From NCBI RefSeq assembly GCF_002288925.2, contig NW_022098021.1, forward strand, positions 7,654,383 through 7,718,382: a stretch of 64,000 nt of DNA. Reading direction: 5' to 3'. Under the pieces are notes generated by a model, which searched no databases, had not been told where the DNA came from, and worked only from the letters and a program-made list of their open reading frames with translations. This DNA comes from Delphinapterus leucas (Eukaryota > Chordata > Mammalia > Artiodactyla > Monodontidae). This document shows positions 47,366 to 58,654 of this stretch, piece by piece. The translations under genes were made by a program, and so were the position numbers. Numbering within the stretch: position 1 is the first letter of the stretch; every line of letters starts with the position of its first letter.

Positions 47366-50320
47366 GGAGTGGGTTCCTTTATGAAGTCAGAATTCATAAC
47401 AAATCAAAGTAGTGCTCTGAAGCATTTCACACCAGGAGAGCTGAGATTCTGTAATGACAAGCTCTCCAAGCGTTTCCTCCTGTGCCCTTCTCCTCCTGTC
47501 TCCCCGTCCGCCCTCCCCCGACACATCCCCACAGCGTCCTACACCTGTGTCATGCTCAGTCAGGTATGTATTGTGTTCCCTCACATGCCGCCCCACACAC
47601 TCATCCACTCCACCATATGCTATAGCCCCAGCACCCCCAGCCCTGAGTGGTCACTAGAGACCATAACCCTGTCAGGAGAAAAGGTAGATGGCTCACCCCA
47701 TCCCACAACCCCGTGCAAATTAGTTCCAGTCTCCACTTCTGGTCGGTCCCCTTCCACAGCCCCTTAGGGACCCCCCTTTACATACTCCTGGACTTCAAAA
47801 CTCAGCCTCAGATCAGCCAGCTATTCCCAAACAGGATCATCTCCAGCAAGAGGGAAAAACCGTAACAGAAGAGACCAAGAATGGCACAGAGAGGCTCTGC
47901 GGCATAGGAAGTGCTTTCAAGTGCATTTGTTTACTTGCAGTGATGGAAGGCAGGACTTTCTTGCTTACTTTGGTTATTCATCAACATGAAAGGGGGCATG
48001 TCTTGGTCAAGGTCATAGACCAGGCTGGGCCTCGAACGTCCTCTCTCCTGCAGACCTGAGCAGGGTCCCAGTTTGTGACAGCAGATCTGTGGGCTCCTGC
48101 CACACTGAGGAAGTGGATGGAGTGGAGGGAACGAAATATAGGGAGAGGTAAGCAGGAGAGGCCCGAATGGCATCTCGGAACAGGAAGAGTACAGGTCTGA
48201 GCTTTGGGGGGGGCACCCTCACCTCAGTGCTAACCCCCGGGATGCTCTGAGCCCGCGACTGTGGCCTCTGGGTCAGCCCTGAAGCTGCAGTGGCTTCTCA
48301 GAATTCACCCTCCACCAGGAAGGACCCCAGAGCCTGAAGACCTGGCGGCTAGATAGTGTCCTGGGATCTGAACCCGCCTTGAATCGGCTCTAGGTTTCCA
48401 TGGTGATTGCTTAAACTTTTCATCATCCAGTCTTTCAGACCTTGGGGGAGAGCACTGCGCTCTGGTTTCCATGACAACCACTTAAACATGTATCTCTGTC
48501 TGGCTCCGTTGGTAAAGAACTGCCAGAGATCATGCAAATGAACTGGCTGCTCTCCCTTCGCTTAAAAAAATAAAAATAAAGTGACACACCTGCTTAGACG
48601 TTTCAGATCTCTGCTCATAACAAGAGGGGTGAAAGTGTCAAACTGGTGTTTGTGAAGGGTTTCCTGCATTGCTTTGACATTTCGAGTGCCCACCCAGATA
48701 CACAGGCTCGTGTTGCCATGTGAAGTAATTATCTACACTCAGCACTTGCCCTCCTCTCCCCTCTGCCCGGCAGATGAAAGAGCTGCAAATTCAAGGCTGT
48801 TTACCTTTCCGCTGCACGCTAAAGGGGGAAGGAAGGACAGGGCCAGAGCCACTACCCCACCCAGCCCTTGGCCCCTGTGGGGAGGAGCCATGGAGAGCAG
48901 GGTCCCCCCCTCAACTCACTGTCCATAAACCGGCCAGGGGTGGCTCCGGTCTCGGGGGACAGCCCCAAATAACGCGGAAGTCACAGACCCCAGTCGCTCG
49001 GAAATGACTCTGCTTCTCTGTTGGAATTCATGGAAGGGAGAACAGCCACGTGACTCTGAAGAAAAGCTCACAAGGGGAAAGATGAGGGCTCGTTCCCCCA
49101 CCCCAGACACCTGCCCAATCCTCCCAACACACCCTAAACCAGAGGCCCTGAGAGGCAGTCACGGGCCCAGCAGCCACAGACAGGTGTAAAGCGTGTTCTG
49201 AAGCTGGGTACCAACACGTACAATTCTGGCGGTTTCCAGTGAAAGCTAGAGATTTCCACTTCTCCGGGAAAATCCGCAGGCCTACCTCAGTCCTACCTCA
49301 CCTGGGTCCGCTGGGTGGCAGTACCTCCACCCTCGGGAGGTGAAGCCTCCACCTGCTTTGACTGAACTTTTCTGAGTACCACACTCCTCTCCCTGAGTCC
49401 CGGAAAAGAGTTGCGCTTATAATTTGTGACAACAGGCACAAGACACAGACCAAACCAACGATCCTTCGGCCAGTTGCCGAAGTCACAAACGACGGAAGAG
49501 GATTCTTATTTGGGGGCAGAGGGACGGAGAGGGGGTGAAGACAAATGTTCTTCCACCTTCGTCCTCCGAGGTCCTTTAGGCACCTTCAAGGCTGAGGTCG
49601 GAGGGGGAAAGCCAGACGAGTGGACGGGAGATGCGCTGGTAAAGGGTATGCTCATCTTCGGGTGACACTGTTACCAGCTCGGGTTCTTGGACTCTTTAAT
49701 CAATAGATATTTGTAAGAGGCCCAATGAGGAATTCAGGCAAGGCTGTATTGGGACTGCAGGAAGGGAGCGAAAAGAAGTAACAGGTGCCCTTGCTCGCTT
49801 CCCGAAGCGGGGGGGGGGGGGGGGGGGTTCCTTAAATGGGGGTGGGGTAGGGTCAGAGACCAGTGGGTCAGGCCCACAGTGGTGACTTAGGTGGTCTGCC
49901 CACCCCGTTGGTGGTGCTGTGTGCAGGGAGCATGCGCATACCCTGCTCTGCTCTCCCCACCTCAGAAATGTCAGTTGATGGCCTTTTTGTATCTTATTGT
50001 TCACGACTGCCCCAGCTGGGCACCCACGTAGTTATTTTTAGTCCCTTACAGTTACTTTGTATTTTTTTTCGGGAGGAGACTTTTATCTAAGTGCAAGCAC
50101 TCCAGTAAAGGGTCCCAGGTCCCAACCTGTCTCAAGACCAACATCTAAAACCTACAGGAAGGCCCTTGATCGTTTCTGTGTGATGCTTCTGTATGATGCT
50201 ACAATTTTGACTCCACTGTTCAATAGATTCAGAAGCCCAAAAGTCATTTGACTAAAAATATCTGTCAAAATAATTGTAGGATGAAATTGGCTGGTTGGCC
50301 GATGAAGACAGACAGGCCCT
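47366..50320. other. Intronic sequence with a long G tract
   Basis: No exon was recognised. The 132-codon frame at 47369-47767 is proline/serine-rich and resembles no family I know. Confidence 0.4.
49809..49827 (+). repeat. Poly(G)19 tract
   Basis: Nineteen consecutive G after 'cttcccgaagc'. Long poly(G) is rare in mammalian DNA, can form quadruplex structures and is error-prone to sequence. Confidence 0.9.
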
Positions 50321-50324
50321 GATT

Positions 50325-50510
50325 TAGGAGGCAGACGGTGCTCCTTGGCCCTACTGTTTTTAACCTCTCCAGGTGTAAGTTTTCTTACCTACAAGGTAGC
50401 GGTAAAGGTGCTTGCCCCACTGAGTTTCTGTGAGATTCAAACAAGATTGTGTGTGGACAGGCTCTGGCCCAGTGCCTGGCACGCAGTATAGATCTGGGAA
50501 AAACCTTGCT
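50325..50510 (+). repeat. MIR SINE
   Basis: 'tttaacctctccaggtgtaagttttcttacc' and 'ggctctggcccagtgcctggcacgcagtatag' follow MIR. Confidence 0.7.
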
Positions 50511-50691
50511 TTTCCTACAACATCATTTTCATTCTTCAGACTATCTATAGTTTAACACCTGGGGTTGAAAAAGAAGAAAGCACTAGTCATCACTGAAAGT
50601 GAGCCTGAGACCTTTAAAAATTAGTAACTTGTCAGAAAATTGACTGATCATGTTAAGAAACTGTATTTTGTTTTTCTGTGAATATTTTTAG

Positions 50692-50932
50692 GATGCACTA
50701 TGGGAACAACAAACTGCCAAGCGAAAGATGAAAGAGATAAAGGACGTTAGAAAAGATGTCAAAGCAAGAAAAGGCCAAGCATTCCTCGGTTTGCCCCAAA
50801 GGCGAGCAGAATGTGATCAAACAGTTTTTCTCATCTATAAAGGAGTCAAGGTATTTTCTGTAAAGGAAAGAACTTGCTGCTGATGGGAGGAATGGATCGA
50901 ATAATTAGAGTCTAGGATCCTTATCTGCCTGG
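50692..50932 (+). pseudogene. Exon E of the WDR49-like gene, two frameshifts and a stop
   Basis: The largest exon, 241 nt, has acceptor tatttttag and donor CTGG|gtaagt. It reads in three frames in turn: (G)CTMGTTN to 50714; MKEIKDVRKDVKARKGQAF and on to CDQTVFLIYKGVKVF (50728-50856); then CKGKNLLLMGGMDRIIRV from 50859. The first change is +1 within 50715-50727 and the second -1 near 50854-50860. In the third frame the WD-motif tryptophan codon is TAG at 50913-50915, after which DPYLPG leads to the donor. All three segments match the expected order of the family. The uncorrected first frame stops at 50748-50750. Charged residues between 50728 and 50800 suggest an inter-blade helix or loop. Confidence 0.8.
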
Positions 50933-51555
50933 GTAAGTCTTTCTCCAACCAATGGTGCCCTTGACCTAGTAAGTACAGGAGAGCAGGACTGGGGATCACT
51001 AATTCCCCTTTAGAATAACTTAAGAACCCCTGTCCAAAATTGATCTCCCAGACACACAGAGCCTGGAAAACTTCTGCTTGCGGCTGTTACAGTCATTCTT
51101 TGGGGTTAATAAGGAACTCACTTAAAATGCAAATACTTTGCAAGGACGAAGAGATTGTGTGGAGCCATCATTCACTCACGATCGGAAGGATTTTCTTTGA
51201 TCAGACTGCTATCTTCCCTACAATGAACGATGATCAGTTGCAGAGGGCGATTAGGGATTGCGATGTATAGTGAATGTCCTTTCTGTGCACCTCACTCAGA
51301 TGGCCCTAAGCTTACACTCACTTCTCCACTGGAGTTGTTTAACCCCAACTGAATTAAGGACTCTACCACCCCTGAGGTGTAGCAGAACTGACCTAAGAAA
51401 ACAGGGATTGTTCTGGAAAGCCTGGAATTGAGATAGCAGGGTAGCAAACTGTTGCCATCACCCCCTCAATGTGTAGTCATCCTCCTCCTTAGAATTGGGC
51501 CCCTGCCTCTCACATGTGCCCCTCCAGAGCAAGCCTCAGTAATGCTTTCTTGGAA

Positions 51556-51735
51556 ATAACAGTAACTGTCATTTTATTGAGCACCTACTTTGTACCGGGC
51601 ATTATGCACCATATCCATTCTCTCTAATCCTTACATCAACTCCATTTACCAAGGAAGAACCTGAAGCTCAGAGGAGTTAAGTAACTTTTTTGGAAGTAGT
51701 GGCAGACAGGTTTCAAACGCAACCTGGCTTCTAAA
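51556..51735 (-). repeat. MIR SINE
   Basis: 'ttattgagcacctactttgtaccgggcattatgc' and 'gaagctcagaggagttaagtaac' are reverse MIR landmarks. Confidence 0.85.
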
Positions 51736-51909
51736 AGCCTCGTTATTTCTGTTGATAAGTGTTGGAGAAGGAAGGAGAGGGGGAAATGGAGAGTGGATAG
51801 TGGGATTTGGGATAAGAACCAGTCATCTAGGGAAAGCCAAGCTTTCTTGCTGAGCCTCTGTATAGCCATCACTTAGGAACTGCAAGGTGACCCTTGTCCC
51901 TCTCAGCCT

Positions 51910-52115
51910 TGGGGCAGTGCTGCGTGGCAGTGAAGCACGTGGGATCTGGTCCCGCCGCTGTCCCTTTCTAGCTGAGTGATCCTGAGCAAGGACTGCAGCC
52001 GCCATGCCCTCCTCTATAAAGGCAATAACAAGAATACCCACTCCTGGACTAATATAAAGACAGCAAATGAGATGTTCCGTGTAGAGCACTCAGCACAATG
52101 TCGGATGCCTAATAA
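51910..52115 (+). repeat. MIR SINE
   Basis: 'agcacgtgggatctggtccc', 'ctttctagctgagtgatcctgagcaag' and 'gagcactcagcacaatgtcggatgc' match MIR. Confidence 0.75.
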
Positions 52116-52707
52116 GAAAGAAAGAAGCATGATTTTTCTACTCACTTCTATTACCTTAGACTCCCATGTGTCTGGAGACTGAGAACAATTTGCTTACTTT
52201 CCAGTGACTTGGTTATAAAAAGACATTGTTCTCTCCCCCTCGACCTCAGCCTGCTTCCCTTCTCCCTACCTCCTCACCCGCCCACTACATACCCAGCCCT
52301 GAGCCCCTCGGGGCACTGTGATCCCTCAGAGCTCCTTAAAATAAACTCTTATTAAAAAGACATTCACGCCAGATCTGAATACTGCATAAAGCAACAACCT
52401 GAGTGGAATCTGTTCCAACCCCACTCTGCGCTCTTCCGTGTTTATTCCTTTTATAGTGATATTGTCAGCCACGGGAGAAACCAAGCCCAGGGCTTCATCT
52501 CACACGGAGTTGTGTTGCTATAACTGGGTACTGTCTGCTTCAGACCTTTTATCACACAAGATAGATACTTGTGTCGTTTCAGAGGGAGACATAACCCTCC
52601 TCAGGCTGAATAGAGCTGCCAAGTCTGGGACAAGTTTAGTCTTGCATTTTTATTCAGAAATCGCAGATAGAACTGCTTGGTGTTCATCTGTTCTTTTTGC
52701 ATTCTAG

Positions 52708-52813
52708 AAAGCCAACAGGTATGCTGAAAAGCCACACAGCTCCAGTGATCTACATCTATGTGTCTGCTGAGGATAACAAAATATTTTCCATGCCCACTGA
52801 CAACACTATTAAG
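52708..52813 (+). pseudogene. Exon F of the WDR49-like gene (intact block)
   Basis: A 106-nt exon lies between acceptor ttttgcattctag and donor AAG|gtctct. Its first base completes a glycine codon left by exon E. The remaining 35 codons are open and read KPTGMLKSHTAPVIYIYVSA then EDNKIFSMPTDNTIK. This is a textbook WD40 blade: 'SHTAPV' at the start, beta strands YIYV and IFSM, and 'TDNTIK' where the next exon should supply VWD. That continuation was not found downstream. Confidence 0.8.
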
Positions 52814-53645
52814 GTCTCTGTCCTCTTATGTTCTGATGTGTTATCCAATGTGGTTTCAGACAGAGAAGCTGTTCCCTTCATGTTTTCTTTCCCCTCTCTG
52901 TAGCCTTTGGGGCCTCTGGATTAGCAGATACTCAAGTGTTATTTACTTTTGTGGATTCGCTTTGGAAAAGGAGAATATGTAGGCAGTGGAAGGGCAGCCT
53001 CTTAGAGAGCTTTCTATACCTGGTGTTTTGTTGGGAAGAGTTAACATTATTGCCTTGAAGGCCCCTGCTTGCGTTCTGTCCAAAGACTCCCTTTGTCTTT
53101 GGAGAGTGCAGGTTGGGGGATGGAGAAGGGGATCTGGGGACAGAATGGGGACACAGGGAGAGACAGTCCCTTGCCACTAGAGGTTATCACCTTATCTTGT
53201 AACACACTAGGGCGAGTGGGTCCTTTCTGAAACGTTGTCTATAAAGCTTAGAATTTAAACCTTTCTGACCCTGGCAGAGGTAGCGACATTACCACCTTCA
53301 TTTTGTTTGCCTTCACACCTCTTTTTCTAGCGAGGGTCCTGTCTACCTCTAAAACTCAGTCACTCTGTTATCTTTGGAATACACTATTTTTCATATAAAA
53401 AAACAAAAACAAAAAACCTCACTGATTTATTTCATCCATCATCTCATATGCTTTCCCCGTGAATATGACACATTTTCATGACTCATCCACCTTCTTTTCT
53501 GGACTGTCACAGGGCCAGAGGGTGGGGATTTAGAGCAGCATGAGTCAGAGGAATGCTGGAACCTTGGGAAGGAGATCAGATTCACTGCTTTGTACAGATG
53601 CATAAAACAGCTCACTCACCACTCACATAAGAAAGGATTGATAGG

Positions 53646-53940
53646 TGTTAAGGGCTGAATCGTGTCCCTTCAAAACTCCTATGTTGAAGTCTTAACCCCC
53701 AGTACCTTAGAATGTGACTGTATTTAGAGATAGCGCCTATAAAGAAGTACTGAAGGTTAAATGAGGTCATACTGGTGGGCCCTAATCCAATATGACTGGT
53801 GTCCTTACAAGAAGAGGAAGTCAGGACACTTAGACTGAGAGGCAACCGTGCAAAAACACAGCAAAAAGGTGGTTATCTGCAAGCCAAGGAGAGAGGCCTC
53901 TGAAGGAACCAAACTTATCCACACCTTGACTTTGGACTTG
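53646..53940 (+). repeat. Ancient LTR-like repeat (MaLR/MLT1-type, tentative)
   Basis: 'actcctatgttgaagtcttaacccccagtacctt', 'gaatgtgactgtatttagag', 'gggccctaatccaatatgactggtgtcctta' and 'gcaagccaaggagagaggcc' form the + orientation of the family seen reversed at 5441-5815. It ends abruptly at 53940, where L1 begins. Confidence 0.65.
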
Positions 53941-55140
53941 AATATCTTGCTTCACACTATATAAAAAGGTTAACTCAAAATGGATCATAGACCTCAATGT
54001 AAAAAGAGCTACATCTACAAAACTCTTAGAAGAAAACATAGGAGTAAATCTTCATGACTTTGGACTAGGCAATGATTTCTTAGATATGATATCAAAAGCA
54101 CAGGAGACTAAAGGGGGAAAAAAATGAGTTGGACTTTCTCAAAAATAAAAACTTGTGCTTCAAAGGACACTATTAAGAAAGTGATTAGACAACTTACAGA
54201 ATGGGATAAAATATTTTCAAATCATATTTCTGATGACAGACTTGCATTTAGCATACAAAACTCAGCAATAAAAGCACAAATAGCTTAATTTTAAAATGGG
54301 CAAAGGACTTGGACAGAAGTTTCTTCAAAGAAAATATTCAAATGGCCAATAAACACAGGCCAAGATGCTCAGCATCATTAGTCCCTATGAAAATGCAAAC
54401 TAAAACCACAGTGAGATACCACTTCACACCCACAGAGTGGCTAAAATCAAAAGAGAGACGATAGCAAGTGTTGGCAAGGATGTAGAGAAATTGGAGCCCT
54501 CATGCGTCGCTGGTGGGAATTTAAAATGATGCAGCCACTTTGGAAAATATCTGGCAGTTCCTCAAATGTTAACCAGAGTTAACATACGACCTAGCAATTC
54601 CACTCCTAGGTTTACACCCAAGAGAACTGAAAACATCTGTTCACACAAACACTTGCATATGAATATTCATAGGAGCATTATTCATGATAGCCGAAAAGTA
54701 GAAATAAACCAAATGTCCATGAACTGAGGAATGGATAAATGAAATCAGGTACATCCATACAACGAAATATTATTCAGCAAGAAAAAGAAAATGAAGCACT
54801 ATCACGTGCTACAACACGGAAAAGCTTGAGAAGCTTCGAGTGTTAAGTGAAAGCCAGTCACAAAAGGCCATGTATTGTATGATTCCATTTATATAAAGTG
54901 TCCAGAATAGGCAAATCCATAGAGACAGAAGTGAGTTTAGTACTTGCCAGGGGATGGGGTGAGGTGGGAATAGGGAGTGGCTGTTAATGGGCATGGGGTT
55001 TCTTTTTGGAGGAATGAAAACTTTTTGAAATTAGATAGTGGTAAAGCCTGAATATGCTAAAAGCCACTGAACTGTACGCTTAAAAATACAGATTCTGTAG
55101 TATGTGGGTTAAACAGCAATAAAGCTGTGATTTTTTTTTT
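53941..55140 (+). mobile_element. LINE-1 ORF2 end and 3' UTR
   Basis: Begins within ORF2 C-terminal sequence ('aaaggttaactcaaaatgga', 'ctacaaaactcttagaagaa', 'acaaacttgcatttagcata'-type order). It passes 'actgagatacc'-like and 'gatgtagagaaattggagccctcatgcg', then the 3' UTR ('tattcataggagcattattc', 'aagccactgaactgtacgctt') and an A/T-rich end near 55130. 5'-truncated and many stops. Confidence 0.85.
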
Positions 55141-56265
55141 AAAGGAGAGAGGGGAGAGAGAGGGAGAGGGGAGTCAAGGATGGCACCAAGAGTTTAGGCC
55201 TCAGCCAAACACCGCAGTGAGGAAGATGGTGGGTGAGAGGAGCATAAGGTCAGAAGCCCAGTTGTGGATGTGCTGGAGAGAGTCATCCTGAGTTGAGGGG
55301 AGATGTCAGGGCTGGAGATATAAATGTGGGAATAATCAGCATTTAGATGGAATTTTAAGCCATGAAGTGGATGAGATCATAAAAGGAGCCAAAGCGGGCA
55401 AAGGAGAGAAAAGCCCCCAGGACTGAGCACAGGGACCCTGTGACGCCCTGGGATTTTACTGTCTGTAGGGTCCAACATGGCTCCTGTGTAGTGAACTTAG
55501 AGTCTATCTCGTGGCAATGAAGAGGTTATTTTATACACAACTAGGTGTGGACATCACAGTCAGGGATACAACAGGACCCAAACTCAATTCAGTTCTCCAA
55601 GAACATTTGATTAAAATGGTAAGATTTATGGACTTTAGTTTCTGATTTATTTTGAAAATCAAATTTATGCAAAGACATCCACCAAGGCCACGAAGTTGGA
55701 GATTTCACTTTTTTTCTTTGAAATTTGCCACCATCGGATAATCATAATTCTGTATGTGAGGACATGTTTTCTATCCTATTTTCTTTTCCTAGTGCCTCTC
55801 CATTTTCTCCCAATCTAAACTCATGATTACAAGATTAGCATCTTGCCTGTGATGATTCAGGCATATTGAATCACTTCCCAAAGTGTGTTTAAAATATATT
55901 GAAATCCTATCTTGGAAATAGGGTGTGTAATTTATTTCAGAATATATTATTTCTAACAAATAAAAACTAATCAACTAGGAACTAAACAGCTAAATTTCCA
56001 GCATTGCCTGATCAAATAGTCTTCGTTCTTTGATTGATTTTTTTAGCCCAAATATTTCATGTCTCTAAATCATGGGGACACACGAAACGTTTCAGGAGTC
56101 TGCTGGTTTCCGGCATTCTCTAAAGAAGAGTAAAGTGACAGATTGAGATTTCCATTTTCACTTGTTATTTTCTGTGAATTTAATATTGCACACCACAAAG
56201 AGAGCTGTTTTGTGTCAACAGGAATTAGGACAGAAAGAAAGTTATTTCTTGGAAGGAAGATAGCA
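55141..56265. other. Intronic sequence
   Basis: Purine-rich at the left, AT-rich at the right. The exon expected after F was looked for here and not recognised. Confidence 0.4.
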
Positions 56266-56269
56266 TGGT

Positions 56270-56600
56270 GTATTAGTTAAGGTAAGGCTTGCCACTGTAA
56301 CAAATAAACTCTATATTTTCCATAGGTTGAAACAACAGAAGTTTATTTCTGTCTACTGAGGGGCACTTTTTCTCCCTTCAAGAACACGGCTGTCTCCATA
56401 TGGGGGTCCCACCTTACTTAGGTTCTCAGATTCCTCTTAATCCAGGTGCAATGGGTATGAGAATAGAGAAGGCATATCTGCCTCTTAAAAAATCCCAGCC
56501 ATAAATGATACATCACTTTCTCTCACATTCTATTGCTGAGTTCATGACTCTGGGTGAATGGGAAGCTGGGAAATGCCTTAGTCCAGTAGCTGCTTCCCAG
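56270..56600. repeat. Old interspersed repeat, family not assigned
   Basis: 'gtattagttaaggtaaggcttgccactgtaacaaat' and 'ggttgaaacaacagaagtttatttctgtc' resemble the element at 23805-24140. Confidence 0.4.
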
Positions 56601-56832
56601 TAACTTTACTGGGACAGACAGATTTGAGTTTAAATTCTGAAATTACCACAAACTGTATGACCTCGGGTGAAGTACTCAATCCTTCTGAACTAAGTTACTG
56701 AATTCTTTGAGACATTGGTTTACTCTTCTGCAATATGGGAGAAAGGGTCGTCTTGTAGATTAGTTGTGTTCATAAAAGATAATTTATGAACTGTGCTCAC
56801 CACAGAGTAGTTATACCTGGTAAAATTCTTTT

Positions 56833-57142
56833 TTTCTTTTTTTTAAATTTATTTTTGGCTGCGTTGGGTCTTCGTTGCTGTGCATGGGCTTCTCTAGTTA
56901 CGGCGAGCCAGGGCTACTCTTCGTTGTGGTGCACAGGCTTCTCATTGCGGTGGCTTCTCTTGTTGTGGAGCACGGGCTCTAAATGCACGGGCTTCAGCAG
57001 TTGTGGCACGTGGGCTCAGTAGTTGTGGTGCACAGGCTTAGCTGCTCCTCAGCATATGGGATCTTCCCAGACCAGGGATCCAACCCATGTCCCCTGCATT
57101 GGCAGGTGGATTCTTAACCACTGTGCCACCAAGGAAGTCCCT
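56833..57142 (-). mobile_element. CHR-type tRNA-derived SINE (long form)
   Basis: Reverse copy from 'tttatttttggctgcgttgg' to 'ccaccaaggaagtcc'. The flanks 'tacctggtaaaattctttt' (56814-56832) and 'tacctggtaagattctttt' (57143-57161) are a 19-bp target-site duplication with one mismatch. Confidence 0.93.
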
Positions 57143-57161
57143 TACCTGGTAAGATTCTTTT

Positions 57162-57746
57162 GAGTCAAAGGGGACAAAAATCTAACTGAAACAGTTTAAG
57201 CTGAAAAGGGAGAATTTGAAGGACCCAGTGCACTACTGCTGGTTTAAAGACAGAGGAGGCAACAGGATGAGGGATGTAGGTGTGTAAGAAGCTGAGAGAG
57301 AGAGGCCAACAACCAGCAAACAGACAGGAACCCATCCCTCCAAACACAAGCAAGAGGGCTCAAGACGGCAGCACAGGAATATCCTGAACTTATGTCCTCC
57401 ACAGACACAAACCTACAACTGCAAATGGAACAATTCCCTCAGAAAACGATCTGAAAACTGGATGAACAGAGCCTCGCGAGAAAAGGTGAAAGGACAGCAC
57501 TGAGACGCGGGCTCACCAGGGAAAACCACACCCCAGCTGCACAACTGGGAGGGACCCCAAAGAGGTGGAGCTTTTCCCTGAGGAGTGAGGGATTCGAGCT
57601 CCACATCAGGCACCCCAGCCCCCAGATCCTGCATAGGAGAGATATGCTCCCAAATCACCCGGCTTTGAAAACCAATGGAGAATAAACCCAGGGAAACTAT
57701 AGAGCTGCAGGCAACAAAAACCCCACTCTTAAAAGGCTCATGCACG
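57162..57746. other. Intronic sequence between two SINEs
   Basis: No exon recognised. It may be an L1-type 5' region remnant ('acctacaactgcaaatggaa'). Confidence 0.35.
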
Positions 57747-57747
57747 G

Positions 57748-58077
57748 GGGGCTTCCCTGGTGCCGCAGTGGTTGAGAATCTGCCTGCCAATGCAGGGGAT
57801 ACAGTTTCGAGTCCTGGTCCGGGAAGATCCCACATGCTGCAGAGCAACTAAGCCCGTGTGCCACAACTACTGAGCCCGTGTGCCACAACTACTGAAGCCT
57901 GCGCACCTAGAGCCCGTACTCCGCAACAAGAGAAGCCACCGCAGTGAGAAGCCTGCACAACGCAACGAAGAGTAGCCCCCGATCACTGCAACTAGAGAAA
58001 GCCCACGCACAGTAACTAAGAGCCAACAACGAAGACCCAATGCAGCCAAAAATAAATACATAAATAAATTTATTAAA
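57748..58077 (+). mobile_element. CHR-type tRNA-derived SINE (long form)
   Basis: The head is 'gggcttccctggtgccgcag'; the body repeats 'tgtgccacaactactga' twice (a small internal duplication at about 57858-57893) and the tail is 'aaataaatacataaataaat'. Flanks 57731-57747 and 58078-58094 (aaaaggctcatgcacgg versus aaaaggcttatgcacgg) are a 17-bp target-site duplication with one mismatch. Confidence 0.94.
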
Positions 58078-58094
58078 AAAAGGCTTATGCACGG

Positions 58095-58650
58095 ACTCAC
58101 CCAACCTGAAAACCAGCACAAAAACACCAGGTTGAAAAGTGTATGTTTCACAGGTGAAGGGCACCCACTTACTAATCTTCAAGTGTCTGCTGAAGAAGCA
58201 GGAGTCATTCGGGATGCTTCCCAGGGATAGAGTCACTGGCAGGAGGCATTTACGCGACCTCAGGCTTCCTTGCTAATGCCAGTGCTGGTGGGCACCATTT
58301 TGGAATTCTCCATGTGACCCGGTATCGCCAATGGGCACGTCCCACTGACAGCCCCGCCCACCCTGCATCCTGGCAGCCTCTCACAGCCAGGTGAATGACA
58401 GCCAGCCCACCAGCACTCCAAGGCAGCCACAGCCCCATGACAACAGGAGGGCACACATAGCCCACGTAGGGGACACCCCTTAAGCACCTGGCTGTAGTGG
58501 CCAGGCAGGATTGCACTTCTGAGCCCCACAGGACAGCTCCTAAATAAGACCATACCTTCAAGACTGGGGGAGACAGCTAATTCTTAATACGTATATATAT
58601 ACTTAATACACAGAGAATTAGGCAAAATGAGGAGACAAAAGAATATGTTC
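58095..58650. other. Intronic or L1-derived sequence
   Basis: No exon recognised. The open frames on the minus strand (58250-58561) look random. Confidence 0.35.
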
Positions 58651-58654
58651 CAAT

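Larger units (their letters stand above)
50933..52707. other. Intron between exons E and F
   Basis: Contains two MIR copies (51556-51735 reverse, 51910-52115 forward). No additional exon is needed: E and F join in phase. Confidence 0.5.

Noticed and set aside
47369..47767. 132-codon open frame
   Set aside because: Proline/serine-rich random frame in GC-rich intron without splice signals or family resemblance.
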